A stretch of 64,000 nt of DNA from assembly GCA_036559465.1 (NCBI GenBank), contig DATBTC010000072.1:1-64000 (forward strand). The letters are read 5' to 3'. The translations under genes were made by a program, and so were the position numbers. A model generated the notes under the pieces. That model was not told the origin of the DNA, made no database searches, and was given only the letters and a program-made list of their open reading frames with translations. Shown here piece by piece: positions 31,633 through 39,843 of the stretch. The number at the start of each line of letters is the position of its first letter. Within the stretch, counting starts at the first letter, position 1. The DNA is from JAHFPN01 sp036559465 (GTDB lineage: Bacteria; Pseudomonadota; Alphaproteobacteria; Rhizobiales; Xanthobacteraceae).

Positions 31633-33672
31633 TCAGTCGCTTGCGTCCTTGAACCCCACCTTCCAGTGCGAGCCGTCGCAGAATGGCTTGTTCTTCGAGG
31701 CACCGCAGCGGCACAGCGCATAGTGATCGTGCACAGCGCCGTCGCTCCAGTGGTCGGTGCGCAAGGGGATATTGCCCTCGACTTCGTAGGGACCGTTCTT
31801 ACGGATGCGGATGCCGGGCGGGTCGTTGCGCTTGGGGCCGAGCTCGCCGTTTCTCGTATAGCGCAGCGCGCCCGAGGGGCAACTCGTGACGACCTCGATG
31901 ACGCGCTCGACCTTGTCGCGGTCGGCCTGGATCCAGGGCCGCTCGCCCACCCGAAACACGGTCGTCAGGTTCTTATGGCATTGCTCGGACGCGGAACATT
32001 GCAGCCGGTTGAAATGCACGGTGATTTCGGCGCCGCGATAGTCGCGCGACTTGTCGGGAGTCCGATCCGGGTCGTTGGCGTCGGAGGCGCTGGAAAATCC
32101 GATCCGCGCGTGAGTGCCGTCGCAGAACGGCTTGTTCTTCGAAGCGCCGCAGCGGCAGAGCGCCATCTCGGGGCTCGTCCGCAGCGGCTGGCCATCCGCG
32201 CCGACAAACCGCTCCACGTTCGTCACCAGGAGCGGCCCGTTGAGCGAAGGCTTGATGGCCCGCTCCTGCGCGGCCTCGACGGCGCGGAACTCGCCAAGCT
32301 CGGCTACGGCGTTCCAGGTCTTGTCGGCGGGCGCGAACTGGAGGCTCAAGGCCTGCAGCCCGGCAGCCGCCTCCTCGACCTCAACCGGCAGCCGCCCGCT
32401 CTGCGAGGCGATGATCCGGGTCGCAACGGTCGCTAGTTCACGCAAACGCTCGCCGAAGAATACCCAGGCCGAACGCTTGTGCGGCAGCAAATGAATATCG
32501 CGGTTGTAACCGAAGCCGGGGCCCGCGGTTTTCCCCGCCAAGCGATGACCATGTCCGGCCGGCATTTTAGTGAGCGCCTCACCCAAGGGCCGCAGCACAT
32601 TGGTCATGAGGTGCAGGCTCGCCAGCGAAAGTTTCCGCAGTTCGCCCTCGCTCTCGTCGGTGTGCGCAAAGAAGCGCAGCAGGATCAGAAGCATCGTGTC
32701 GTAGCCGACATTGAACAGCTCGGCGACCTGGTGCGTCAGCGGATCGGAGATCGGCGTGCCGCCGGTGGTGTCGTCGTAGAAGCGGGTCATCGGGTTGGAG
32801 ACGACCGGGCGAACCGGATCGAACGCTGTGCCGCTCGCTTTAGCCTGATCGAGTGCCTGCTTGTACTCATCGTGGATGGCTCGGAAGACCCAGAAGTGAG
32901 CGTCCGGATGCGCCTTGGTCGGCGCCTCGCCCTGCTCGATCACCATCTGCAACGCTGCCCGCGCGCTGGCGCGGTCAGAAACCGGCAACAGCTTGTCGGC
33001 AAAATGAACGAAGCGCGCGTTGGCCTGCGCCTCGAGTGGGCCGATGAATAATTCCTGCTCCGGAATGCAATCGAAGCCGCTCATGATTTTGTGGTAGAAT
33101 TCGCCCTGGGTCTTGAAGTCGATGTCGAAAGGCTCGCAGCCTTCGAGGGCGAGTTTTTCGGCGGTTGCCAAGCCCGGCGACTTGTGCGCACCACGCCGTG
33201 CCGTGACCCGCGCGAGCACCGTTTCAGCCTCCGCCTGCTCCTCAGGTGGAAGCACGCCGCCCTCCGGCATTTCCACGCACATGAGACGCTCCATCGTCTC
33301 CAGCGAGAACGGCTCGAGCGTCATGTGATCGTCAATCGGGATCGCCGAGCGCGGCACCGGAAAATTGGTGCGCCGGAAATGCGGCGCGCCGCCGATGGCG
33401 GTGATGATGTTGGTGAGTTGCGTCAGGTGCAGCATTTCCTCGACGCTGACCATGACCAGCCGCCGCTTCCAGCGCTTGACCATCTCGGCTTGCGCCGCGG
33501 TGATGCCGCCCTCGTCCGGGTGACTCTTCAGCGAATAAGCGGCGAACAGATAGACGCAGGCAACGCCATGCTCGAGCTCGCAGGCGCGCGACAGCAAATA
33601 GATCAGCTCCTCGCGCGTACGCACCGGCGCAATGTGGGAACGGTCTAGTGTCTGGGCCTGCTTGTGCTGCAT
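31633..33672 (-). CDS. Fusion protein: ferritin-like (VioB-type) - CDGSH - YjdI - CDGSH
   Basis: The 679-residue protein combines four iron modules. Residues ~15-275 form a ferritin-like domain with C-E-L-E-H near 31 and V-E-E-M-L-H at 77-82, as in iminophenyl-pyruvate dimer synthase (VioB/StaD/RebD) relatives. A helical linker follows to ~480. CDGSH 1 has Cys506, Cys508, Cys517 and His521. A YjdI-like 4Fe-4S segment spans ~549-606 with Cys559, Cys565 and Cys598 in S-C-P-S-G-A-L. CDGSH 2 has Cys654, Cys656, Cys665 and His669. Both CDGSH motifs keep the 3Cys-1His ligands for a [2Fe-2S] cluster. No signal peptide is seen, so it should be cytoplasmic. It precedes the carbamoyltransferase and is preceded by tRNA-Gln. 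Confidence 0.88.
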   Translation of the reverse strand: MQHKQAQTLDRSHIAPVRTREELIYLLSRACELEHGVACVYLFAAYSLKSHPDEGGITAAQAEMVKRWKRRLVMVSVEEMLHLTQLTNIITAIGGAPHFRRTNFPVPRSAIPIDDHMTLEPFSLETMERLMCVEMPEGGVLPPEEQAEAETVLARVTARRGAHKSPGLATAEKLALEGCEPFDIDFKTQGEFYHKIMSGFDCIPEQELFIGPLEAQANARFVHFADKLLPVSDRASARAALQMVIEQGEAPTKAHPDAHFWVFRAIHDEYKQALDQAKASGTAFDPVRPVVSNPMTRFYDDTTGGTPISDPLTHQVAELFNVGYDTMLLILLRFFAHTDESEGELRKLSLASLHLMTNVLRPLGEALTKMPAGHGHRLAGKTAGPGFGYNRDIHLLPHKRSAWVFFGERLRELATVATRIIASQSGRLPVEVEEAAAGLQALSLQFAPADKTWNAVAELGEFRAVEAAQERAIKPSLNGPLLVTNVERFVGADGQPLRTSPEMALCRCGASKNKPFCDGTHARIGFSSASDANDPDRTPDKSRDYRGAEITVHFNRLQCSASEQCHKNLTTVFRVGERPWIQADRDKVERVIEVVTSCPSGALRYTRNGELGPKRNDPPGIRIRKNGPYEVEGNIPLRTDHWSDGAVHDHYALCRCGASKNKPFCDGSHWKVGFKDASD

Positions 33673-33749
33673 GCGGCTTTCTCGGGAGAGCGCATTGATC
33701 TCCGCGAATTGTGCAATCTTTGAGCGGACGGCGGAAGCGCGCGGCGGTT

Positions 33750-33823
33750 TGGCTGGGGGACTAGGATTCGAACCTAGATTGACGGAGTCAGAGTCCGCTG
33801 TTCTACCGTTGAACTATCCCCCA
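33750..33823 (-). tRNA. tRNA-Gln (anticodon CTG)
   Basis: The minus strand folds as a full cloverleaf. The acceptor arms TGGGGGA / TCCCCCA pair, the D-arm contains AGTTCAACGGTAGAAC, and the anticodon stem CGGAC / GTCCG encloses CTG. The T-arm TAGGTTCGAATCCTA is canonical. G is the discriminator and CCA is encoded (33752-33750). It decodes CAG. The 3' end faces the ferritin-like fusion gene 77 bases away. Confidence 0.96.
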
Positions 33824-34096
33824 AGCGGCAAGCGAAGTCGCCGACGGGTGCATGAGCTTGGCACAAGCGCGGGCGCGGCGGCGCGGGGCCGTACCTAAAC
33901 GACACATCTGGGCGAGGCAAGGATCGGCCCCGAAAGCGTCGCGGGGCTGGCGAGCGTGGCCCCGTTTGCTCTTAGCCCTTGAATCGGCAGAGTTTTCCAC
34001 ATGCGCGGCCAACAATGCTGCTATGCGGTAAGTCTTAGTGATTACACTGTAATACCAGCCTATATGGCTATCAACGCTTCCTCCAATGAGGTCCCC
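33824..34096. other. Intergenic between tRNA-Gln and the DUF1127 gene
   Basis: These 273 bases should contain the tRNA-Gln promoter and that of the DUF1127 gene (divergent). The right half is AT-richer around 34015-34070. I see no clear -35/-10 pair, palindrome or small reading frame with a ribosome binding site. Confidence 0.3.
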
Positions 34097-34315
34097 ATGA
34101 CCACAATCACATTCCCGACCCTGGCCCGCGCCACGCCGCGGCTGAAGGCAATCGGCCGTTTCTTTGCCGACATTTCGCAGGGCATCCACGACGCCCGCGA
34201 AATCGAAAACCGCTACGAAACCCTCTCGCGCATGAGCGACGAGGCGCTGGCCTGCCGCGGTATCAGCCGCGAGGACATCCCGCGAGTGGCTGTAACCGGC
34301 CGAACAGGTTCCTAA
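34097..34315 (+). CDS. DUF1127 family small protein
   Basis: The 72-residue protein ends in the DUF1127 motif: Y-E-T-L-S-R-M-S-D-E-A-L-A then C-R-G-I-S-R-E-D-I-P-R. This Arg-rich C-terminal region is typical of alphaproteobacterial small proteins linked to RNA binding, phosphate and carbon metabolism in Agrobacterium and Rhodobacter. I chose the ATG at 34097 with GAGG five bases upstream; in-frame ATGs at 34064 and 34001 are less well placed. It stands alone. Confidence 0.8.
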   Translation: MTTITFPTLARATPRLKAIGRFFADISQGIHDAREIENRYETLSRMSDEALACRGISREDIPRVAVTGRTGS

Positions 34316-34449
34316 CGTTTCCTGCCGGACCGATTCAAGCGCTTCAGGTTTCGATTCAACAAGCGCGGTTTCGGAAGGTTTGAACGACGAATTCGCGAGT
34401 CGCGACGGCCGTTTGGCCGGTGCAGCTCGCGTTTCGATTCAGGGCCGCC

Positions 34450-35649
34450 TTACTTCTCCTCGCCGCGAAATGCGGGGCGGCCGGCCTTGAGCGCCCGCTT
34501 GATCTCTTCGGTGTGCTCGCCCAGCCGCGGCGACGGATGATCGTAGCGCAGCGGTGTCGCGGACATATTGATCGGCGTGCGCACACCTGAAATCGTCACC
34601 CCGCCCTCGGCGCCCTCCGGCAGATCGACGCGCATCTTGCGGTGCTTTATCTGAGGATCGGCGAATACCTCGGCGATATCTGAGATCGGTCCGGCCGGCA
34701 CGCCCGCTTTTTCGAGCGCGCCGAACAGATCCGCCCGCGTGCGTTTGCTGGTGCGCTCGATCAGTGCCGGGATGAGCGTGCCTCGATTCAAATTGCGGTC
34801 GCCGTTGGTGGTAAAGCGCGGGTCGGTCTTGAATTCTGTCAACCCCAGAACGTCGCAGAAATTCTGGAACTGGCTGTCATTGCCGACCGCGATGATCATG
34901 TGGCCGTCGGAAGTCGGAAACACCTGATAGGGCACCACGTTCGGGTGCGCATTGCCCATGCGCTTGGGCGGCTTGCCGGACACCAGATAGTTCAGCGCCT
35001 GGTTTGCCAGCACGCTCGCCTGCACGTCGAACAGCGCCAGGTCGATGTGCTGCCCCTGCCCGCTCTTGGCGCGCGCGATCAGCGCCGCTTCGATCGCCAC
35101 CGCCGCATAGACTCCGGTAAAGACGTCGACATAGGCGACGCCGATGCGCATGGGCTCGCGCTCCGGCTCGCCAGTGATGCTCATGATTCCGCCCATGCCC
35201 TGGATGATGAGGTCGTAGCCGGGGCGATGGGCGTAGGGGCCGTCCTGGCCGAAGCCGGTGATCGAGCAATAGATCAGCGCCGGATTGATTTTCTTCACGC
35301 TTTCGTAGTCGAGGCCGTAGTTCTTGAGATCACCGACCTTATAATTCTCAATCACCACGTCGGCATCGCGCAGGAGCGCAAGCACCATCGCGCGGTCCTC
35401 TTCCTTGCGCAGATCCGCGAGCACCGAGCGCTTATTCCGGTTGATCGCGTGATAATAGGCGGCGGAAAGATTCTCGCCCTGCTTGCCCTCGACATAGGGC
35501 GGGCCCCAGGCCCGCGTGTCGTCGCCGGCGCCGGGCCGCTCGATCTTGATCACGTCGGCGCCGAGATCGGCCAGCACTTGCCCGGCCCAGGGGCCGGCCA
35601 GCACGCGCGCGAGTTCGAGAACTTTCAGGCCGTGCAGGGGTGCGGGCAT
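34450..35649 (-). CDS. CaiB/BaiF family CoA-transferase (class III)
   Basis: The 399-residue protein has the class III CoA-transferase core. V-L-E-L-A-R-V-L-A-G-P-W is near residue 10, D-V-I-K-I-E-R-P-G-A-G-D-D-T-R near 33, and the catalytic Asp is expected in the G-Y-D-L-I-I-Q-G-M-G-G segment near 143. It lies 4 bases after a glutaryl-CoA dehydrogenase-like gene, an adjacency seen in many proteobacteria. There the pair is thought to activate and oxidise glutarate (as with human SUGCT and GCDH). Transfer of CoA to glutarate is thus a reasonable but inferred role. Confidence 0.9.
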   Translation of the reverse strand: MPAPLHGLKVLELARVLAGPWAGQVLADLGADVIKIERPGAGDDTRAWGPPYVEGKQGENLSAAYYHAINRNKRSVLADLRKEEDRAMVLALLRDADVVIENYKVGDLKNYGLDYESVKKINPALIYCSITGFGQDGPYAHRPGYDLIIQGMGGIMSITGEPEREPMRIGVAYVDVFTGVYAAVAIEAALIARAKSGQGQHIDLALFDVQASVLANQALNYLVSGKPPKRMGNAHPNVVPYQVFPTSDGHMIIAVGNDSQFQNFCDVLGLTEFKTDPRFTTNGDRNLNRGTLIPALIERTSKRTRADLFGALEKAGVPAGPISDIAEVFADPQIKHRKMRVDLPEGAEGGVTISGVRTPINMSATPLRYDHPSPRLGEHTEEIKRALKAGRPAFRGEEK

Positions 35650-35653
35650 CGAC

Positions 35654-36874
35654 TCAGTTGAAAGCTTGTATTCCGGTGATGGCGCGCCCCAGGATCAGCG
35701 CATGGATGTCGTGGGTGCCTTCGTAGGTGTTGACGGTCTCCAGGTTCGCCGCATGTCGCATCACGTGATATTCGCCGGCGATGCCATTGGCGCCATGCAT
35801 GTCGCGCGCGGCGCGGGCGATATCGAGCGCCTTACCGCAATTATTGCGCTTGATCATGGATACCAGCTCGAGCGGGCAATTGCCCTCGTCCATCAGACGG
35901 GTCGCACGCAATGCGGCCTGCAGGCCGAGTGCGATCTCGGTCTGCATGTCGGCAAGCTTCTTCTGGATCAGCTGATTGGCGGCGAGCGGCCGGCCGAACT
36001 GCTTGCGGTCCATCGTATAGCTGCGCGCGGCATGGAAGCAGAACTCGGCCGCGCCCATGGCGCCCCAGGCGATGCCGAGTCGTGCGCGGTGCAGGCAACC
36101 GAACGGGCCCTTGAGACCGGAGACGTTCGGCAGCAGCGCGTCCTCGGAAACCTCGACGCCTTCCATCACGACTTCGCCGGTGACAGAGACGCGCAGCGAC
36201 AGCTTGCCCTCGATTTTCGGGGTCGAGAGTCCTTTGGCGCCGCGCTCCAGGATAAAGCCGCGGATTGCCCCCTCGTGTGCATCCGACTTCGCCCAGACCA
36301 CGAATACGTCGGCGATCGGCGCGTTGGTGATCCAGAGCTTGTTGCCAGTGAGCCGATAGCCGTTCGAGGTCTTCTCCGCGCGCGTGCGCATGCCGCCCGG
36401 GTCGGAACCGTGATCGGGCTCGGTGAGCCCGAAGCAGCCGACCCATTCGCCGCTTGCGAGCTTGGGGAGATATTTCTTGCGCTGCGTTTCGCTGCCATAG
36501 GCGTAGATCGGATACATGACGAGCGAGGACTGCACGCTCATCGAGGAGCGGAAACCGGAATCGACCCGCTCGATCTCGCGCACCGCGAGGCCATAGCAGA
36601 CGTAGCTCAGATCGGCGCCGCCATATTGTTCGGGGATGGTGGAGCCCAGGAGCCCGAGCTTGCCCATCTCGGTGACCACCGCGCGGTCGAACTTCTCGTC
36701 GCGATAGGACGCGACCACGCGCGGCATAAGCTTGTCTTGCGCATAGGCGCGGGCAGTGTCGCGCACCTGACGCTCTTCGGCCGAGAGCTGACCTTCGAGA
36801 TCGAGCGGATCGGCCCAATCGAAGGCAGAGCGGGCGGGCGCGGTGGGCCCGGTCGATGCGCGCGCTTTGCTCAT
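35654..36874 (-). CDS. gcdH: Acyl-CoA dehydrogenase, glutaryl-CoA dehydrogenase type
   Basis: The 406-residue flavoenzyme has all ACAD signatures. G-C-F-G-L-T-E-P-D-H-G-S-D-P-G near residue 150 is followed by K-L-W-I-T-N-A near 180. The catalytic Glu is in N-T-Y-E-G-T-H-D-I-H near 385. The D-W-x-D-P-L-D-L-E-x-Q-L-S-x-E-E N-terminus and the S-V-Q-S-S-L-V-M-Y-P-I loop are characteristic of glutaryl-CoA dehydrogenase, which makes crotonyl-CoA from lysine/tryptophan-derived glutaryl-CoA. It lies between the UraD-UraH gene and the CoA-transferase gene in one minus-strand run. Confidence 0.92.
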   Translation of the reverse strand: MSKARASTGPTAPARSAFDWADPLDLEGQLSAEERQVRDTARAYAQDKLMPRVVASYRDEKFDRAVVTEMGKLGLLGSTIPEQYGGADLSYVCYGLAVREIERVDSGFRSSMSVQSSLVMYPIYAYGSETQRKKYLPKLASGEWVGCFGLTEPDHGSDPGGMRTRAEKTSNGYRLTGNKLWITNAPIADVFVVWAKSDAHEGAIRGFILERGAKGLSTPKIEGKLSLRVSVTGEVVMEGVEVSEDALLPNVSGLKGPFGCLHRARLGIAWGAMGAAEFCFHAARSYTMDRKQFGRPLAANQLIQKKLADMQTEIALGLQAALRATRLMDEGNCPLELVSMIKRNNCGKALDIARAARDMHGANGIAGEYHVMRHAANLETVNTYEGTHDIHALILGRAITGIQAFN

Positions 36875-36891
36875 CCTTGCCTCCTCGCAAC

Positions 36892-37767
36892 TCAGCTTCC
36901 GCGATACGTAGCATAGCTCCAGGGCGAGACCAGCAAGGGCACATGATAATGGCCTTCCGGCTCGCTGATCGCGAAGCGCACCGGCACCACGTCGAGAAAA
37001 GCCGGCTGCGGCAGGCCCAAGTTCCGCCCCGCGAAATAGTCGCCGACATGGAAGCGTAATTCGTAGCGGCCGATGCGGAGCGGCCCGCCCGACATGAGCG
37101 GTGCGTCGGTGCGGCCATCTGTATTGGTTTTTGTCTTTACGAGAGGCGATTTGGCGCCAAGCTCGAACAGCTCCACCATGACGCCCGCAGCCGGCAGGCC
37201 CGAATGAGTATCGAGCACGTGGGTAGTTAGCATTCCCTCGGTCTTGGGCATCCCCGCCCCCTCCACCATTTCGGCCAGTCGCAGGCGTGCGATCAGCGAG
37301 ATTTCCGCAAGCGCCGCTGAAAGTTCCGTATCGGCGTCGTTCCCGAGCCGCCGCTCGAAACTATCCAAAATCGCGTCGCGCGTCTGCCGTTTCACGCAGA
37401 TCACGAACGGGAAGCCGAACTTGTCCTTGTAGGCCTTGTTCAACCGTTCGAAGCGAGCGAATTCCGCGTCTGGCAGCCGGTCGAGGCCGAGGCTGGCCTG
37501 TTCGGCCTGCGACGCCGCCGTGAGCGTGGCGGCGCGTGCGGCCTTGCCAGCGAGATCCGGGTGGTTGCGCACCAGCGCGAGCTTCTCGTCCCGGCTCGCG
37601 TTGCCGACCGCGCCGGTCATCGCGTCGAACAGCGCTGTGACAGTCGCAAACGGCGCACGCGCATGGGCGCGCTCGGCCACCCACGGCGAATGCTCGAATA
37701 TGCTGCCCAGAGTGGCTACGAATTTCACCCGGTCGGCTGCATTCAACATATCAAGAGAGAAGCGCAT
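36892..37767 (-). CDS. UraD-UraH fusion: OHCU decarboxylase / 5-hydroxyisourate hydrolase
   Basis: The 291-residue protein joins two late uricase-pathway enzymes. Residues 1-170 are OHCU decarboxylase (UraD), with N-H-P-D-L at 68-72, the F-G-F-P-F-V-I-C segment near 117-124 and E-R-R-L-G near 138. Residues ~179-291 are 5-hydroxyisourate hydrolase (UraH, transthyretin-like), with T-T-H-V-L-D-T-H-S-G-L-P-A and the C-terminal signature Y-R-G-S. The fused protein converts hydroxyisourate to (S)-allantoin. The order UraD-UraH occurs in other bacteria and in plant allantoin synthase. No uricase or allantoinase is nearby. It heads the run with gcdH, 17 bases apart, which is an odd pairing. Confidence 0.94.
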   Translation of the reverse strand: MRFSLDMLNAADRVKFVATLGSIFEHSPWVAERAHARAPFATVTALFDAMTGAVGNASRDEKLALVRNHPDLAGKAARAATLTAASQAEQASLGLDRLPDAEFARFERLNKAYKDKFGFPFVICVKRQTRDAILDSFERRLGNDADTELSAALAEISLIARLRLAEMVEGAGMPKTEGMLTTHVLDTHSGLPAAGVMVELFELGAKSPLVKTKTNTDGRTDAPLMSGGPLRIGRYELRFHVGDYFAGRNLGLPQPAFLDVVPVRFAISEPEGHYHVPLLVSPWSYATYRGS

Positions 37768-37816
37768 TCTAAAAACCTATAGCGTCCGCCGAACCTGCAC
37801 GCCACTTGGCCAAGAA

Positions 37817-37842
37817 CGCTATTCTCCGATAGCCTAATAGCG
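37817..37842. promoter_or_regulatory. Inverted repeat, candidate operator
   Basis: CGCTATT (37817-37823) and AATAGCG (37836-37842) are exact reverse complements, 12 bases apart (centre-to-centre 19). The site lies in the 100-bp gap between the divergent UraD-UraH and oxidoreductase genes, a natural place for a dimeric regulator. The regulator is unknown; the half-site is short. Confidence 0.45.
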
Positions 37843-37867
37843 ACTTACAGCGAGAAGAGAGAACGCC

Positions 37868-39256
37868 ATGAACCTCGCCCGCATGCTGCGCCAACGCGCC
37901 GAAGCCGGCCGCCCGGTCCGGGTCGGCGTTATCGGCGCTGGCAAATTCAGTTCCATGTTCCTGGCGCAAGCCCGCACCACGCGAGGCTTGCACGTGGTCG
38001 GCGTCGCGGACCTCGTGCCCGAGCGCGCGCGTCAGGCGCTGAAGAACACGGGTTGGGGTGTTCCGGGGCAGATCGCCAAGAATTTCTCCGAAGCGCTTGC
38101 GGCCAACAAGACTGTCGTGACCGACGACGCCAATGCATTGATCGACTCCGACATCGAAGTGCTGGTCGATATCACCGGCAATCCGGCGGCGGCTACGCGG
38201 CATATCCTGCGTGCGTTCGAACGCGGCAAGCATGTGGTGAACGTCACGGTCGAGGCCGACGTGCTGGTCGGCCCGCTGCTCGCCGAGCGCGCAAAGAAAG
38301 CCGGCGTTGTCTATGCGCTGGCATACGGCGACCAGCCGGCGCTGGTATGCGAGATGGTGGACTGGGCCGAGGCCTGCGGCTTTCGCGTTGTCGCCGCGGG
38401 AAAGGGCACCAAGTACCTGCCCGGCTATCACCAGTCGACGCCCGATACGGTGTGGACCCATTTCGGCATCACGCCGGAGCACGCGAAAGCGGCGGGTATG
38501 AACCCGCAGATGTTCAATTCGTTCGTGGACGGGACGAAATCCGCGATCGAGATGGCGGCGATCTCGAATGCTACCGGCTTGAACGCGCCGCGCGACGGGC
38601 TCGCGTTCCCGCCTTGCGGGTTTCACGACTTGCCCTTCATCCTGCGGCCGCGCGCCGTGGGCGGCGTGCTCGATGAGCCCGGCCTCGTCGAAGTGGTCTC
38701 GAGCCACGAACCCGACGGCCGGCCGGTGGTGAACGATCTGCGTTGGGGCGTCTATGTGGTGATCGAGGCTATGGATGCCGACGCGCGCGGCGACTATACG
38801 CGTAGCTGCTTCCTCGACTATCACCTGATCCACGATCCATCGCGCCGCTATGCCGCGATGTATCGGGGATGCCATCTGGTCGGCATGGAACTCGGCATCT
38901 CGATCGCCGCGGCTGCTTTGCGCAAGGAGGCGACCGGCTTTCCATCCGAGTTCCGCTCAGACGTGGTAGCGACCGCAAAGAAGGCGCTCAAGGCCGGCGA
39001 CACGCTCGACGGCGAAGGCGGCTATACGGTCTATGGCAAGATCATGCGCGCGGAAGATTCCTTGGCGCGGCGCGGGCTGCCGCTTGGGCTCGCGCACGGC
39101 ATCAAGCTCGTACGCCCGGTCGCGCAGGGTGCGACGGTTTCCTGGGACGATGTCGCGATCGAGGACAACGACGTCGTTCGCCTGCGGCGCGAGATGGAGC
39201 AGGCCTTCGCGCCCACGAGCGCGTTAAAGGGCGCGCGCAAGTCCGCTGCGGCATGA
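37868..39256 (+). CDS. NAD(P)-dependent oxidoreductase, homoserine-dehydrogenase-like with SAF-type C-terminus
   Basis: The 462-residue protein has a Rossmann domain (G-V-I-G-A-G-K-F near residue 19; V-L-V-D-I-T-G-N near 98). A homoserine-dehydrogenase-like catalytic part follows with A-Y-G-D-Q-P and V-A-A-G-K-G-T-K-Y-L-P. The C-terminal ~70 residues (G-L-A-H-G-I-K-L-V, V-S-W-D-D-V) resemble a SAF domain. Such proteins are often found in sugar-acid or polyol pathways; the substrate here cannot be inferred. The following phosphatase gene overlaps its stop (ATGA). It is divergent from UraD-UraH. Confidence 0.82.
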   Translation: MNLARMLRQRAEAGRPVRVGVIGAGKFSSMFLAQARTTRGLHVVGVADLVPERARQALKNTGWGVPGQIAKNFSEALAANKTVVTDDANALIDSDIEVLVDITGNPAAATRHILRAFERGKHVVNVTVEADVLVGPLLAERAKKAGVVYALAYGDQPALVCEMVDWAEACGFRVVAAGKGTKYLPGYHQSTPDTVWTHFGITPEHAKAAGMNPQMFNSFVDGTKSAIEMAAISNATGLNAPRDGLAFPPCGFHDLPFILRPRAVGGVLDEPGLVEVVSSHEPDGRPVVNDLRWGVYVVIEAMDADARGDYTRSCFLDYHLIHDPSRRYAAMYRGCHLVGMELGISIAAAALRKEATGFPSEFRSDVVATAKKALKAGDTLDGEGGYTVYGKIMRAEDSLARRGLPLGLAHGIKLVRPVAQGATVSWDDVAIEDNDVVRLRREMEQAFAPTSALKGARKSAAA

Positions 39257-39837
39257 GATTTCACGCAAGACTAATTACCGGCGCGCTAGGGCTGCTCGCG
39301 GCGCTCATTCCGACCGCGTCAAAGACCGATGAAGGGGCGCTCGCAGCGCTCAAGGCCGGCGGGCACGTAATGATCGTCCGCCACGGCCTGACCACGCCGG
39401 GCACCGGGGACCCGAGGAACTTCAAGCTCGATGAATGCGCGACCCAGCGGAACCTGGTGGACGAAGGCCGCGAGCAGTCGCGCCGGCTCGGCAGACTCCT
39501 GCGCGAGCGCGGCATCGAGATCGAGCGCGTACTTTCCTCCGAATGGTGCCGCTGCAAGGAAACCGCCACGCTGATCGACGCCGGTAAGGTCGAAACGCTC
39601 CCTGTCCTCAATAATCTCGTCGGCCGTGGCGAATTCCTCGAGTCCCAGACCCGCGAGTTGCGCGCCGCGGTCGCTTCCTGGCGCGGCAAGGGCACGCTTC
39701 TGCTGGTGACACACGGCTCGGTGGTCTTCCCGCTCGCCGGCACGAGTCCGCGCGAGGCCGAAGGCTTTGTGCTCAAGCCTGCGCCGGGAACGGCGGAAGG
39801 TTTCGTGATCGTCGGAAAAATCGGCCCGTCGGGCTGA
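39253..39837 (+). CDS. Exported histidine phosphatase family protein
   Basis: The 194-residue protein has a predicted signal peptide (M-R-F-H-A-R-L-I-T-G-A-L-G, cleavage near residue 23). The histidine phosphatase core has the catalytic R-H-G at I-V-R-H-G-L near residue 40, S-S-E-W-C-R-C-K-E-T-A near 97, and the second His in V-T-H-G-S near 156. Similar proteins (SixA/PhoE-like) are common; its substrate in the periplasm is unknown. The ATG overlaps the upstream stop. The frame is open far upstream within the oxidoreductase gene, but that is a shadow. Confidence 0.88.
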   Translation: MRFHARLITGALGLLAALIPTASKTDEGALAALKAGGHVMIVRHGLTTPGTGDPRNFKLDECATQRNLVDEGREQSRRLGRLLRERGIEIERVLSSEWCRCKETATLIDAGKVETLPVLNNLVGRGEFLESQTRELRAAVASWRGKGTLLLVTHGSVVFPLAGTSPREAEGFVLKPAPGTAEGFVIVGKIGPSG

Positions 39838-39843
39838 GCCAGA

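Noticed and set aside
29380..33830. A copy of the tRNA-Gln 3' end as the distal attachment site of an integrated element.
   Set aside because: I read the segment around 28.6-29.5 kb and saw no match to the tRNA tail; no integrase gene was found either.
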